A stretch of 64,000 nt of DNA, from NCBI GenBank assembly GCA_902494345.1, contig CABUSV010000003.1:109357-173356 (forward strand), given 5' to 3'. Below the pieces are notes generated by a model. That model worked only from the letters and a program-made list of their open reading frames with translations, was not told the origin of the DNA and did not search any database. Positions 10,799-20,242 of the stretch are shown here, one piece after another (position 1 is the stretch's first letter; the number at the start of each line of letters is the position of its first letter). A program made the position numbers and the translations under genes. This DNA is from an uncultured Collinsella sp. GTDB lineage: Bacteria; Actinomycetota; Coriobacteriia; Coriobacteriales; Coriobacteriaceae.

Positions 10799-10886
10799 CT
10801 ATTCCCGGCGGGATAGACCGGTTCAGATGGGGCTTTGATGCATGGGTGGTCTGTTGTTGTGCAAATGGGTATCATACTGTGGTTAT

Positions 10887-10952
10887 TGCATCGACTCTGC
10901 GATGCATTGTTGTACGTTCCCGACGGTCGGTTTGCCAGAAGCGCCCCGTCGG
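10887..10952 (+). promoter_or_regulatory. Hairpins in the RNase J leader
   Basis: Two stems lie in the 196-nt gap between the pnp terminator and the RNase J gene: TGCATCG/CGATGCA (10887-10906) and CCGACGG/CCGTCGG (10920-10952). They are likely part of the mRNA leader. No family was recognised, and a regulatory role is only suggested by position. Confidence 0.3.
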
Positions 10953-10994
10953 TTGTTCCAGACCCGTTTCGTAGAAAGGAAACAACACTCACCT

Positions 10995-12665
10995 ATGGCA
11001 GCTAAAAAATCATCTCCCTTGAAGATCATCCCGCTCGGCGGCCTTGACGGCATCGGCAAGAACATGACGGTCTTCGAGTGCGGCGACGACATGGTGCTCG
11101 TCGACGCTGGCCTCATGTTCCCCGACGACTCGCAGCCCGGTATCGACCTGGTGCTTCCGGATTACACCTACGTTCTGGAGAACGAGGAAAAGCTCCGCGG
11201 CATCATCGTCACTCACGGCCACGAGGATCACACCGGTTCGCTTCCGTATCTGCTGCAGGACCTCAACAACAAGGTGCCCATCTTCTCGAGCAAGCTGACG
11301 CTCGGCTTTATCGAGGGCAAGCTCTCCGAGTTCCGCATTCGCGCACCCAAGTTCCGTGAGGTCAAGGGCGGCAGCCACGTCAATTTGGGTGGCATTTCGC
11401 TCGACTTCTTCTCGATGACGCACTCCATCCCGGGCGCTTTGGGCGTGTTCATCCGCACCAATCAGGGCACCGTTATGCACACCGGCGACTTTAAGCTCGA
11501 CCAGACGCCCATTGACGGCGTCACGCCCGACTATGCCGCCATCAGCCGCTTTGCCAAGCAGGGCATCGACCTGCTGCTGTCCGACTCCACCAACGCCACG
11601 GTCCCCGGCTTTACCAAGTCCGAGGCCGAGGTTGGCCCCAATCTGCTGCATGCCATCAAGAATGCTCCGGGCCGCGTGTTCGTCGCGTCGTTCTCGAGCC
11701 ACATCCATCGTCTGCAGCAGATCTGCGACGCCGCCCGCAAGTGCGGCCGCAAGGTCGTCGTGACCGGTCGTTCCATGCTCACCAACACCCGCGTGGCGCG
11801 CGAGCTCGGTTATCTCAACATCGATGATGCCGATATCATCGATGCCTTCGATATTGACAACCTGCCCGACGACAAGATCGTCGTCATGTGCACCGGTTCG
11901 CAGGGCGAGCCTCTGTCGGCCCTTTCGCGCATGGCCAACGGCGAGCACAAGACGCTCTCCATCCACGAGGGCGATACCGTCATCCTCTCGGCAACGCCGG
12001 TCCCCGGTAACGAGAAGGCCGTTCAGCAGGTCGTCAACAGCCTTGCCAAGCTTGGCTGCGACGTGTGGGATAAGAACCGCGCCCTCGTTCACGTCTCGGG
12101 TCACGGTAGCCAGGAGGAGCTCAAGCTCCTGATGGCCATGGCCAAGCCTACGTACTTTATGCCGGTCCACGGCGAGGCCGTGCATCTACGCGCCCATGCT
12201 CAGCTTGCACGCAAGATGGGCCTCAAGGACGATCACATCTTTATCCTCGACAACGGAGATACGCTTGAGATGCGTGGCGGTGTCGTCAAGCGCGGTACGC
12301 CTGTCGAGTCTGGCGTCGTCTACGTCGACGGACTGCGCATCGGTGATACCGACCCCATCGTCCTGCGCGATCGTCAGAAGCTTGCCAACGACGGTATGGT
12401 CACGGCTGTCGCTATCGTTTCGCTCAAGCACAAGAAGATCGAGGCTATCGAGTTCTCGGGCCGCGGCGTCTCCTTTGCCATTGACGATCAGTTCTCCGAG
12501 GATGCCTCCGCATCCATTATGAAGACGATCGAGAAGGGCAAGTTCAGCTTCACCAGCAGCGGTTCCGACGCCATTCGCAAGGCCGTGCGCGACTCGCTCT
12601 CTAACTTTATCTGGAGCCGTACGCGCACTCGTCCGATGATCATCCCGGTCGTCATGGAGGTTTAG
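10995..12665 (+). CDS. rnj: Ribonuclease J
   Basis: A 556-residue RNase J, with 5'-3' exo- and endoribonuclease activity. The metallo-beta-lactamase motif THGHEDHTGSLPYL near residue 75 is the HxHxDH zinc site, and MHTGDFK follows. The beta-CASP region includes LLLSDSTNA and VTGRSM, and GHGSQEELKLL with MPVHGE comes before the C-terminal domain. ATG 10995 begins MAAKKSSPLKIIPLGGLDGIGKN, the usual N-terminus. The nearest Shine-Dalgarno-like GAAAGGA ends 13 nt upstream, farther than usual. It is transcribed separately from pnp and is followed by ftsK after one base. Confidence 0.95.
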   Translation: MAAKKSSPLKIIPLGGLDGIGKNMTVFECGDDMVLVDAGLMFPDDSQPGIDLVLPDYTYVLENEEKLRGIIVTHGHEDHTGSLPYLLQDLNNKVPIFSSKLTLGFIEGKLSEFRIRAPKFREVKGGSHVNLGGISLDFFSMTHSIPGALGVFIRTNQGTVMHTGDFKLDQTPIDGVTPDYAAISRFAKQGIDLLLSDSTNATVPGFTKSEAEVGPNLLHAIKNAPGRVFVASFSSHIHRLQQICDAARKCGRKVVVTGRSMLTNTRVARELGYLNIDDADIIDAFDIDNLPDDKIVVMCTGSQGEPLSALSRMANGEHKTLSIHEGDTVILSATPVPGNEKAVQQVVNSLAKLGCDVWDKNRALVHVSGHGSQEELKLLMAMAKPTYFMPVHGEAVHLRAHAQLARKMGLKDDHIFILDNGDTLEMRGGVVKRGTPVESGVVYVDGLRIGDTDPIVLRDRQKLANDGMVTAVAIVSLKHKKIEAIEFSGRGVSFAIDDQFSEDASASIMKTIEKGKFSFTSSGSDAIRKAVRDSLSNFIWSRTRTRPMIIPVVMEV

Positions 12666-12666
12666 T

Positions 12667-15447
12667 TTGGCGCGCGGATCTGCACAAAACGCCAAAGGCA
12701 ATAAAGCCAACATCCAACCGGCATCTGCTAAGGGTGCCGGTTCCCATCTTCGTGCCAATAAGGGCCACGAGGCCGAGTTCGACGATTTTGAGCCCCTGGT
12801 CGAGCCTTCGGCCAACCGCGATATCGCCGGCGTGGTCATTGCCGTTTTGGCGATTGCGTCCTTCATTGCCGTGATTTCGCCAGCGACCGCACCCGTTACG
12901 GCTGCGGTTGCCGGTTTCTTCCACCTGGGCTTTGGTCTGGGCGCCTACGTGCTGCCGATCGTCATTTTGCTGTTTGCCGCCACGCTCTTTTTAGGCGAGG
13001 ACTCGCCGCTCAACGTGCGCTCTGTTGCGGGCGGCGCCGTGGTCTTTATCGCCGTCGTCTCCATTCTTTCGTTGATGGTGCCGGGTACGAGCGACTCGTG
13101 CGACCTTATGTTCACGCCTCAAAACCTGGCCGCCTCGGGTGGCTATATCGGTGCGTTTATTGCGAGTGCGCTGCAGAATGCTCTGGGTAAGCCTATCGCG
13201 ATGGTGGTCCTGTTGGGTCTGGCCGTCGTTGGCTTTGTCATCATCGGCTTTTCGGTGGGCGGCGTTTTGCGCTCTGCCCGCGACCGTGCGGCCGATTTTG
13301 CCGAGCGCCGGCGTGCCGATGTCAACGCGAGTCCGTGGGGTGACGACGAAGCTCTGTCGGTGCCCGGCGTTGCCCGTCCGCACCTGAGCATTCTTCGTCA
13401 AAAGGGCTCCGATGCCGCCGTGACCACGGTCATAGGCAACGATGCGGACCAGGTTCTGGACGATGACGACGAAGACGAGGATCCGTTTGTCGACGTATCC
13501 GATGCCGTGGAGGCCGAGCGTGCTAAGACGACGCTGCTGCCGCGCCGTCATGCCAAGAAAGGCAAGACGGCTCCCAAGCTCAATACGAGTGAGCCCGACC
13601 CGTCTTGGTCCGAGAGCGAGATTGAGCTTACCGAGGGTGATGACGAGGATGATGAGTCCCCGCTCGAGACTGCTAAAACCACCTTGCTGCCGCGCCGCCA
13701 GGCCAAGCGCGGCCAAGTGACCGGTCAGCTTTCGATGGAGGACGATCCGGACAAGGTCGACGAGTCTGAGCCGCCGTTCGCCGTTAATCCCGTCTCGGCC
13801 GCCCCTCAAATCCCTGATTTCCTCAAGCATCCCAAGGTTGCCGATACGGCTGTGGCGGGCGCTGTCGAGGCGTCTACTTCGAGCGATGGGGGAGCGGACA
13901 ATGCTTCCGCGGATAACGAGGGCGAAGAAGAGGACGGCCTTAAGCTTCCGCCGCTCGAAATCCTGCATGCAAACCCTCAGTCCGCTTCTGCCGCGTCTTC
14001 GGACAAGGAGCTGGAACAGACCGCCGAGTCGCTGCAGTCCACGCTGCTTGAGTTTGGCCGTAGCGCTCGCGTCGTCGGCTGGATTGCCGGTCCCACGGTG
14101 ACGACCTTTAAGCTGCAGCCCGGCGAGGGCGAGCGCGTGAGCAAGATTTCGAGCCTTGAGGACGACATCGCGCTTTCGCTTGCTGCTCAGTCCGTGCGTA
14201 TCTTTGCGCCGATTCCCGGCACCTCGCTCGTGGGTATTGAGATTCCCAATCGCAAGCGTCAGAACGTCAACTTGGGCGACGTGCTGCCCTATGTTAAGGG
14301 CGGTCCGCTTGAGCTTGCCATCGGCCGCGATGCAGAGGGCACGCCGGTCGTCGCCGACCTTGCCAAGATGCCCCACCTGCTGATCGCCGGTACCACGGGT
14401 TCCGGTAAGTCGGTCATGATCAACTCCATCATCACGACCCTGCTCATGCGCGCCCTTCCCGAGGACGTTCGCTTGATCATGGTCGACCCCAAGCGCGTCG
14501 AGCTCGCAGGCTATAACGGCCTGCCGCATCTTTACGTACCCGTGGTGACCGAGCCCAAGCAGGCCGCGAGTGCCTTGCAGTGGGCGGTGTCCGAGATGGA
14601 GCGTCGCCTGAAGGTCTTCGAGCGCCTGAACGTGCGCAAGATCTCGACCTATAACGAAAAGCAGGCCGCCGGCGAGTTTGATCATTACGATAACCCGCCG
14701 CAAAAGATGCCCTACCTGGTCATCATCATCGACGAGCTTTCGGACCTGATGATGGTTGCCGGCAAGGACGTCGAGGCGTCGATTGTGCGTATCGCCCAGC
14801 TGGGCCGTGCCGCCGGTATCCACCTTATCGTGGCGACTCAGCGTCCGAGCTCCAACGTGGTGACGGGTCTCATCAAGGCAAACATTACCAACCGTATCGC
14901 CTTCAACGTCGCAACGGGCATCGATTCCCGCGTCATCATCGACCAGATGGGTGCTGAAAAGCTCACCGGCTTGGGTGACATGCTGTTCTCAAAGGTCGAC
15001 TGGGGCAAGCCCCGCCGTATCCAGGGCTGCTTTGTTTCGGATGACGAGATCAACGAGATTGTCGAGTTCGTCAAGTCGCAAAGCGAGCCCGACTACCATG
15101 AGGAGATCCTGTCGGCTGTGGCACCTGCCTCCATGTCCATGGCAGGTGGCGGCGGCATCGTGCGCACCGGCGTTGCCGAGCCTCAGGATGACGATCCGCT
15201 TATCTGGGAAGCCGCTCATATTGTGGTGGAATCGCAGCTGGGCTCCACATCTGGCCTGCAGCGCCGACTGAAGGTTGGCTATGCGCGCGCCGGGCGTATT
15301 ATGGACATGCTGGAAGAAAAAGGTGTCGTCGGACCGCCCGATGGTTCCAAGCCGCGCGAGGTCCTGCTGGATGAAGAAGGCCTTGCCGCGCTGGAATCCG
15401 TCGACGCCGAGATGGCACGTGAAGATCGTGAGTTTGGAGGATTCTGA
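12667..15447 (+). CDS. ftsK: DNA translocase FtsK/SpoIIIE
   Basis: A 926-residue septal DNA translocase. TTG 12667 is the likely start, with GGAGG 6 nt before it. About four membrane segments occupy residues ~50-200. An acidic, low-complexity linker (~215-440) contains a near-duplicated segment (AKTTLLPRRHAKKGK and AKTTLLPRRQAKRGQ). The motor domain follows, with Walker A AGTTGSGKSVMINS near residue 575 and Walker B VIIIDELSDLMM. A C-terminal winged-helix gamma domain (~860-926) reads the polar KOPS-type DNA signals. It clears chromosomal DNA from the closing septum. The stop overlaps the next ATG by one base. Confidence 0.95.
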   Translation: MARGSAQNAKGNKANIQPASAKGAGSHLRANKGHEAEFDDFEPLVEPSANRDIAGVVIAVLAIASFIAVISPATAPVTAAVAGFFHLGFGLGAYVLPIVILLFAATLFLGEDSPLNVRSVAGGAVVFIAVVSILSLMVPGTSDSCDLMFTPQNLAASGGYIGAFIASALQNALGKPIAMVVLLGLAVVGFVIIGFSVGGVLRSARDRAADFAERRRADVNASPWGDDEALSVPGVARPHLSILRQKGSDAAVTTVIGNDADQVLDDDDEDEDPFVDVSDAVEAERAKTTLLPRRHAKKGKTAPKLNTSEPDPSWSESEIELTEGDDEDDESPLETAKTTLLPRRQAKRGQVTGQLSMEDDPDKVDESEPPFAVNPVSAAPQIPDFLKHPKVADTAVAGAVEASTSSDGGADNASADNEGEEEDGLKLPPLEILHANPQSASAASSDKELEQTAESLQSTLLEFGRSARVVGWIAGPTVTTFKLQPGEGERVSKISSLEDDIALSLAAQSVRIFAPIPGTSLVGIEIPNRKRQNVNLGDVLPYVKGGPLELAIGRDAEGTPVVADLAKMPHLLIAGTTGSGKSVMINSIITTLLMRALPEDVRLIMVDPKRVELAGYNGLPHLYVPVVTEPKQAASALQWAVSEMERRLKVFERLNVRKISTYNEKQAAGEFDHYDNPPQKMPYLVIIIDELSDLMMVAGKDVEASIVRIAQLGRAAGIHLIVATQRPSSNVVTGLIKANITNRIAFNVATGIDSRVIIDQMGAEKLTGLGDMLFSKVDWGKPRRIQGCFVSDDEINEIVEFVKSQSEPDYHEEILSAVAPASMSMAGGGGIVRTGVAEPQDDDPLIWEAAHIVVESQLGSTSGLQRRLKVGYARAGRIMDMLEEKGVVGPPDGSKPREVLLDEEGLAALESVDAEMAREDREFGGF

Positions 15448-16952
15448 TGGCTGCACGCTTTGGTGACATGCTGCTCGAGCAGCGTCGCCGAATGGGCCTT
15501 TCCATTCAGCAGGTCGCCAACACCATCAAAATCAGGCCGCAGATCATCGAGTTTTTCGAGAATGGCAATTTTGCATCGATGCCTCCGCGCGGCTATGCGC
15601 AGGGCATGATTTCGAGCTATGCGCGCTTTTTGGGCCTCAATCCGCGGGAGGTCGTCAACGCTTATTTTGACGATCTGATGGCATATGAGCGCGAGACGTC
15701 GCAGCAGGGTGGTCGTTTTCAGGACGCCGCCGGCTACGTCAATTCGCGTTCCTCGGTCGATAACGGCCGGTTCCTTATGGTTCAAGGCGGGCGTTCGACG
15801 CGTTATGGCCAGCGCCCTCAGCAGGCTGGCTATGTTACCGAAACGGGCTCGAGCGAGGAGATTCGTTCCCAGCGCGATCGTTTTCGCAGTACGCCGGCGC
15901 CCGAGGAGCGTGCACTCCCCGCTGCCCGCGGTGTCGCTCGAGACCCTCGTGCCGGCTACGGCGATGGTGGTTATTCCGATCGCGGGTACCGTGGCGTTTC
16001 TTCCGGTCGTCCGCGCGGCGGCTATGCAGACGCCGATACTACGCAGGTGACGCCTCGCCTTCGGTCTCAGTCACAGCCTTATAGCCAGCGCTCCTCGGCG
16101 CCTCGCTCGGGCCAGCGCAACTACCAGGGTCGGGGCGCGCACGCCCCCCGCTCAGGCCAGCGCAATATGCAGCGCCAGGGTAGCTATCGCGGACGTTCCG
16201 ACAATAACCGCGGTCGTATGCCCCAAGGCATCGGTCGCGGTGGTTCCAATCGTGGACGCGGTGGTGGGCGTGCCCCCCAGAACAACGGTCTCGATCCTCG
16301 TATCGTTTACGCCGGTATCGGCGCCGTGGCGCTGCTTCTGATCGTGCTCATCGTGGTGCTCCTGCGTGGCTGCGGCTCCTCGGCGCCCGAGTCGACGCCC
16401 GAGACGCCCGTTGCCACCAAGACAACGACTAAGAAGTCTTCCAAGAAGACCGAATCCGTCGATGAGGATACCGATGAGACGACGGACGAGTCGACCGATT
16501 CGGACGCCGCCAAGACGACGGCCAAGAAGGAAGAAAACGAGGTCACAAAGGTCAAGATCTCCGTTGCCAAGGGCAAGACTGCTTGGATTGAGGTCAAGGT
16601 CGATGGCAAGTCGGTCTATGGCGCCCAGGCGACCGGCCCCTTTGAGCAGGAATACACGCCCGAGTCCTCGATCGAGATCACCACGTCCAAGCCTTCCGAT
16701 GTCACCGTTACCAAGAACGGCGAAAAGGTCCGCTACGACACTAAGACGTCGGGCGTGGCACGCGTGACGATCGCTGTTCCCAAGAAGGAGACGACCGAGT
16801 CCAAGGACGGCGAGAGCACTGACGGCACCGATGGCACCGAAAGTACCGACGGAACTGATGGAACCGATGCCCAGTCCACGGACGGCACCGATACCGCCAC
16901 CGACGGGCAGACTACGCCCTATTCAGACGACTATTCGTACGACAGCTACTAA
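15447..16952 (+). CDS. RodZ-like HTH membrane protein
   Basis: A 501-residue protein. Residues ~1-70 form an XRE-like HTH_25 domain (GDMLLEQRRRMGLSIQQVA through PRGYAQGMISSYARFLGL) as in RodZ/YmfM. A long Arg/Gly/Ser/Tyr-rich cytoplasmic linker follows. One membrane segment lies near residues 288-308 (VYAGIGAVALLLIVLIVVLL), then a Lys/Thr-rich stretch, a DUF4115-like beta domain (~365-450) and a Thr/Asp/Gly tail with repeated TDGTD units. RodZ links MreB to the envelope and supports rod shape. The unusually long linker and acidic repeat tail suggest lineage-specific elaboration. The gene is coupled to ftsK (TGATG). Confidence 0.8.
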   Translation: MAARFGDMLLEQRRRMGLSIQQVANTIKIRPQIIEFFENGNFASMPPRGYAQGMISSYARFLGLNPREVVNAYFDDLMAYERETSQQGGRFQDAAGYVNSRSSVDNGRFLMVQGGRSTRYGQRPQQAGYVTETGSSEEIRSQRDRFRSTPAPEERALPAARGVARDPRAGYGDGGYSDRGYRGVSSGRPRGGYADADTTQVTPRLRSQSQPYSQRSSAPRSGQRNYQGRGAHAPRSGQRNMQRQGSYRGRSDNNRGRMPQGIGRGGSNRGRGGGRAPQNNGLDPRIVYAGIGAVALLLIVLIVVLLRGCGSSAPESTPETPVATKTTTKKSSKKTESVDEDTDETTDESTDSDAAKTTAKKEENEVTKVKISVAKGKTAWIEVKVDGKSVYGAQATGPFEQEYTPESSIEITTSKPSDVTVTKNGEKVRYDTKTSGVARVTIAVPKKETTESKDGESTDGTDGTESTDGTDGTDAQSTDGTDTATDGQTTPYSDDYSYDSY

Positions 16953-16978
16953 GCCGCTCGTAAGCGAAAGGATGAACC

Positions 16979-17476
16979 ATGGCTAAAGATTCCAGCTTCG
17001 ACGTCGTGTCCGAGGTCAATATGCAGGAGGTCGACAATGCCTTCCAGCAGACCACGCGCGAGATTTCCCAGCGCTATGACCTGAAGGACTCCGGCGCCAC
17101 CATCGAGCTTTCGAAGGGCGACAAGCTCTTTACGATCAACGCTCCGGCCGACTTTGTCTCCAAGCAGATCATCGATGTCCTGAGCTCCAAGCTCATCAAG
17201 CGCGGCATCGATCTTAAGGCCGTGTCCTGGGACGCGCCTCAGGCTGCATCGGGCGGTACCGTGCGCGTGCTCGGTCACATCGTCGAGGGTATCGACCAGA
17301 CGACCGCCAAGAAGATCAATAAGGACATCAAGGATCAGAAGCTCAAGGTCAAGGTGACGATTGAGGCCGACAAACTGCGTGTTTCCTCTGCTTCCAAGGA
17401 TGCGCTGCAGACCGTGATCCAGTTCCTGCGCGACCAGGACTACGGTCAGCCGCTGCAGTTCACCAACTACCGCTAA
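16979..17476 (+). CDS. yajQ: YajQ family nucleotide-binding protein
   Basis: A 165-residue protein, the normal family length (DUF520). It begins AKDSSFDVVSEVNMQEVDNA, then QRYDLKDSGATIEL, and ends FLRDQDYGQPLQFTNYR, all hallmark YajQ segments forming two tandem ferredoxin-like domains. Some homologues bind cyclic di-GMP and act with transcription factors; others are reported to bind RNA or nucleotides. No specific role can be read here. An RBS (GAAAGGA) precedes ATG 16979. Confidence 0.9.
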   Translation: MAKDSSFDVVSEVNMQEVDNAFQQTTREISQRYDLKDSGATIELSKGDKLFTINAPADFVSKQIIDVLSSKLIKRGIDLKAVSWDAPQAASGGTVRVLGHIVEGIDQTTAKKINKDIKDQKLKVKVTIEADKLRVSSASKDALQTVIQFLRDQDYGQPLQFTNYR

Positions 17477-17502
17477 TTCATTCGAAAGGACCGCTCTCCA
17501 AC

Positions 17503-18852
17503 ATGGATACTCCGTTGGGCTCCGTACTCTATATCACCCTCGGGTGCGCCAAGAACGAGGTCGATACCGACCGTATGCGTTCGCTGCTGACCGCCGCGGG
17601 CTACGAGGAGGCATTCGATCCGCAGGATGCCGATATCGCCATCGTCAATACGTGCTCATTTCTTGCATCTGCAACGTCCGAGAGCATCGAGACCACGCTC
17701 GAGCTTGCCAATGAGGTGCAGGACGGCGTTCGTTCCTGCCCGATCGTCATGTGCGGCTGCGTGCCGTCACGCTACGGCGACGACCTGCCCGACGAGCTGC
17801 CCGAGGTCGCGGCCTTTGTGAAGGCCGACGAGGAAGATGGCATCGTGGCGGTCATCGATGACGTGCTGGGTTTTGAGCGCGAGATTGCCGCCTATATTCC
17901 GCAGGTCAAGCGCACCGTCGAGGGCGCTGTCGCCTACGTCAAGATCTCCGATGGCTGCAACCGCTTCTGTAGCTTCTGCATGATCCCGTATATCCGCGGT
18001 CGTTATCACTCGCGCAATGCCGAGAGCATTATCTCCGAGGTACGCGACCTGGTCGCCGGTGACGTGCGCGAGATCGTCCTGATCGGTCAGGATACGGGCA
18101 TCTGGGGTACCGACTTTGCCGACGAGAACCTCGCCGAGGGCTCGCCGCGCAATCTGGCGCAGCTGCTGCAGGCCGTTGCTGAGGCGGTGCGTCCTCATAA
18201 CGTATGGGTCCGCGTACTTTACCTGCAGCCCGAGGGCATGACCGACGAGCTTATCGAGACCATTCGCGATACGCCCGAGGTGCTTCCCTATATCGATATC
18301 CCCGTGCAGCACTGCGATGCGCGCATCCTCAAGGCCATGCGCCGCTCCGGTTCGCGCCAGGAGCTCGAGGACCTGTTCCGCGACCTGCGAGAGCGCATCC
18401 CCGGTATCGTGATCCGCTCCACGGCCATGGTAGGGTTCCCGACCGAGACCGACGACGAGTTCCGCGATCTTATCGACTTTATGGACACCGTCGGCTTTGA
18501 CTACACGAGCGTCTTTGCCTACTCGCAGGAGGAGGGCAGCCTAGCCGCCAAGATGGAGGGCCAGGTCGACGAAGATGTTAAGCTCGAGCGCGCCCAGGAG
18601 GCCATGGATCTGGCCGAGTCGCTCGGCTTTGCCGCGACTGCCGCGCACGTGGGCGAGCGCGCCCAGGTGATCGTCGACGGTATCGAGGAGACCGAGGACG
18701 GTGCCGAGCTCATCGGACATGCCTGGTTCCAGGCGCCCGATTCCGATGGTGCGGTGCATCTGGATGCCAGCGAGGCATCTGTGGGCGATATTCTGACGGT
18801 CGAGTTTACCGATAGCTTCTGCTACGAGCTTATCGGTCATGTTGTGGAGTAG
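17503..18852 (+). CDS. rimO: Ribosomal protein S12 methylthiotransferase RimO
   Basis: A 449-residue RimO, which adds methylthio to the beta-carbon of an Asp in ribosomal protein S12. Cysteines of the UPF0004 domain occur in ITLGCAKNEVDTD, VNTCSFLASA and VMCGCVPSR. The radical-SAM motif is CNRFCSFC near residue 155, followed by IPYIRGRYHSR. The wording LGCAKNxVD and TCSFL separates RimO from MiaB and MtaB. A TRAM domain forms the C-terminus. The RBS CGAAAGGA lies before ATG 17503, and pgsA follows after 9 nt. Confidence 0.94.
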   Translation: MDTPLGSVLYITLGCAKNEVDTDRMRSLLTAAGYEEAFDPQDADIAIVNTCSFLASATSESIETTLELANEVQDGVRSCPIVMCGCVPSRYGDDLPDELPEVAAFVKADEEDGIVAVIDDVLGFEREIAAYIPQVKRTVEGAVAYVKISDGCNRFCSFCMIPYIRGRYHSRNAESIISEVRDLVAGDVREIVLIGQDTGIWGTDFADENLAEGSPRNLAQLLQAVAEAVRPHNVWVRVLYLQPEGMTDELIETIRDTPEVLPYIDIPVQHCDARILKAMRRSGSRQELEDLFRDLRERIPGIVIRSTAMVGFPTETDDEFRDLIDFMDTVGFDYTSVFAYSQEEGSLAAKMEGQVDEDVKLERAQEAMDLAESLGFAATAAHVGERAQVIVDGIEETEDGAELIGHAWFQAPDSDGAVHLDASEASVGDILTVEFTDSFCYELIGHVVE

Positions 18853-18861
18853 GAGAGCGTC

Positions 18862-19500
18862 GTGGTTAACGAGAGCAATAAGGAACTGACGAGTGTCTGG
18901 ACGCCCGCCAACATCGTGACGTGCGTGCGCATCGTCTTTATTCCGGTGTTCATGATTGTGTCGGCGCTGTCTCACACAAGCGTTGCCGGTACGGATTGGA
19001 GCACCTTCGACGGACCGCTCGCCGCCGCCGCCTTTATTCTGTACGTCATCCTGTCGTGCACCGATAAGGTTGATGGCTACCTTGCTCGTTCACGCAACGA
19101 GATCACCGACTTCGGTAAGTTCCTGGATCCCATCGCCGATAAGTTGCTCGTGTTTTCGGCCCTGCTGCTGTTCTTGGATTTTGGCGCGGTGACCGTGTGG
19201 TCCGTGTTCATTATCCTGTTCCGTGAGCTTCTGGTGAGCGCCCTTCGCATGGTCGCGAGTGCGGCCGGTGTGGTCGTTGCGGCCGATAAGCTCGGCAAGT
19301 ATAAGACGGCAACCACGATGGTCTCCATCTGCGGTTACCTGTGCGTCTTTGCGATGGCCGGCTTGCACCTTGGTCCGGTGGCGCTGACGCTCGGCATCTA
19401 TTCGATGTCGCGCTTCCTGTACGCCGTTGCCGTTGTCCTGACCGTTATCTCGGGCGCCCAGTACTTCTGGAACTGCCGCAAGATCGTCTTTTCGGTCTAG
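18862..19500 (+). CDS. pgsA: CDP-diacylglycerol-glycerol-3-phosphate 3-phosphatidyltransferase
   Basis: A 212-residue membrane enzyme that makes phosphatidylglycerol phosphate. The CDP-alcohol phosphotransferase motif DG(x2)AR(x8)G(x3)D(x3)D is intact: VDGYLARSRNEITDFGKF then LDPIAD (about residues 70-95). Five or so membrane segments span the rest. The start is GTG 18862 with AGGAG upstream. It sits between rimO and a CinA-type gene, as in the Bacillus pgsA-cinA-recA order. A second, divergent CDP-alcohol phosphatidyltransferase gene lies at 39754-40458. Confidence 0.93.
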   Translation: MVNESNKELTSVWTPANIVTCVRIVFIPVFMIVSALSHTSVAGTDWSTFDGPLAAAAFILYVILSCTDKVDGYLARSRNEITDFGKFLDPIADKLLVFSALLLFLDFGAVTVWSVFIILFRELLVSALRMVASAAGVVVAADKLGKYKTATTMVSICGYLCVFAMAGLHLGPVALTLGIYSMSRFLYAVAVVLTVISGAQYFWNCRKIVFSV

Positions 19501-19506
19501 GTCCTG

Positions 19507-20043
19507 GTGGGTATGACGGACTCTTTTGAGCCGATTTCCGCACATAACGAGGAGCTGGCGCGCGATATTGTCGTGCGCGCGACCGCTCGTGGCGTGACGG
19601 TTTCGACGGCTGAGTCGCTGACGGCGGGTATGATCGCCTCGACGATTGCCGATATCCCAGGCGCCTCGGCGGTGCTGCGTGGCGGTGCAGTGACCTACTG
19701 CGACGAGATTAAGCATCGCGTGCTGGGTGTTGAGCAGGAGACGCTCGACCGCTATACCGCGGTGTCGCATCAGACCGCGCGCGAGATGGCTGCCGGTTCG
19801 CTGGAGCTGTACCAGAGCGATATTGCCGTGAGCGCAACGGGTTATGCCGGCCCCGGCGGTGGTACTGAGGACGATCCGGCGGGCACCTTCTATATTGGCT
19901 GGGCGTATCGCGCGGCTGATGGGGGAGTGCCGGTCGTGGACTCTGTGCGCTGCCGCTATGAGGGCGACCGTTCGTGTGTTCGTGCCCATGCGGTCGCGGA
20001 GGCACTGGGTCGCATTGCCCTTGTGCTCAACTCTATGGAATAG
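19507..20043 (+). CDS. pncC: CinA-family nicotinamide-nucleotide amidohydrolase
   Basis: A 178-residue protein equal to the C-terminal domain of CinA only (TAESLTAGMIASTIADIPGAS, RGGAVTYCDEIKHRVLGV, SATGYAGPGGG). This domain deamidates nicotinamide mononucleotide in NAD recycling. The N-terminal molybdopterin-binding-like COG1058 domain of full-length CinA is absent, as in E. coli PncC. The start is uncertain: GTG 19507 and ATG 19513 are both possible and neither has a strong Shine-Dalgarno site. It lies 6 nt after pgsA and before recA. Confidence 0.88.
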   Translation: MGMTDSFEPISAHNEELARDIVVRATARGVTVSTAESLTAGMIASTIADIPGASAVLRGGAVTYCDEIKHRVLGVEQETLDRYTAVSHQTAREMAAGSLELYQSDIAVSATGYAGPGGGTEDDPAGTFYIGWAYRAADGGVPVVDSVRCRYEGDRSCVRAHAVAEALGRIALVLNSME

Positions 20044-20050
20044 ACGTGTT

Positions 20051-20074
20051 TTAAGGGGCCTTAGGGCCCCTTAA
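20051..20074 (+). terminator. Hairpin after pncC
   Basis: A perfect 10-bp stem, TTAAGGGGCC against GGCCCCTTAA, has a 4-nt loop 7 nt after the pncC stop. The T-tract is short, so termination on the plus strand may be inefficient. Confidence 0.6.
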
Positions 20075-20150
20075 TTGTGGAGATAGGGACCTTAGGCTTA
20101 TTTGACGTTTGTGCTGGTTGTAGACGTATTTTTTACCTGCCTTGTTCATT

Positions 20151-20210
20151 TTTGGTCCTTTGTGGTCAAGCATTTGGTCAGTGTTTGGTCGGCGTTTGGT
20201 TGGGTTTTGG
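20151..20210 (+). repeat. Phased TTTGGTC array upstream of recA
   Basis: TTTGGTC or close variants begin at 20151, 20161 (TGTGGTC), 20173, 20184, 20195 (TTTGGTT) and 20206 (TTTGG), spaced 10-12 nt and mostly 11 nt, one helical turn apart. The array ends about 33 nt before the recA -35 element. A 61-codon open frame crosses it, but with no recognisable product. Confidence 0.6.
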
Positions 20211-20242
20211 AAAGACCGCCTGCATATGATTGGCCTGAACGG

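Noticed and set aside
10842..10994. N-terminal extension of RNase J
   Set aside because: The open frame extends upstream to 10842, but those codons cross leader hairpins and do not resemble RNase J; ATG 10995 gives the usual N-terminus.
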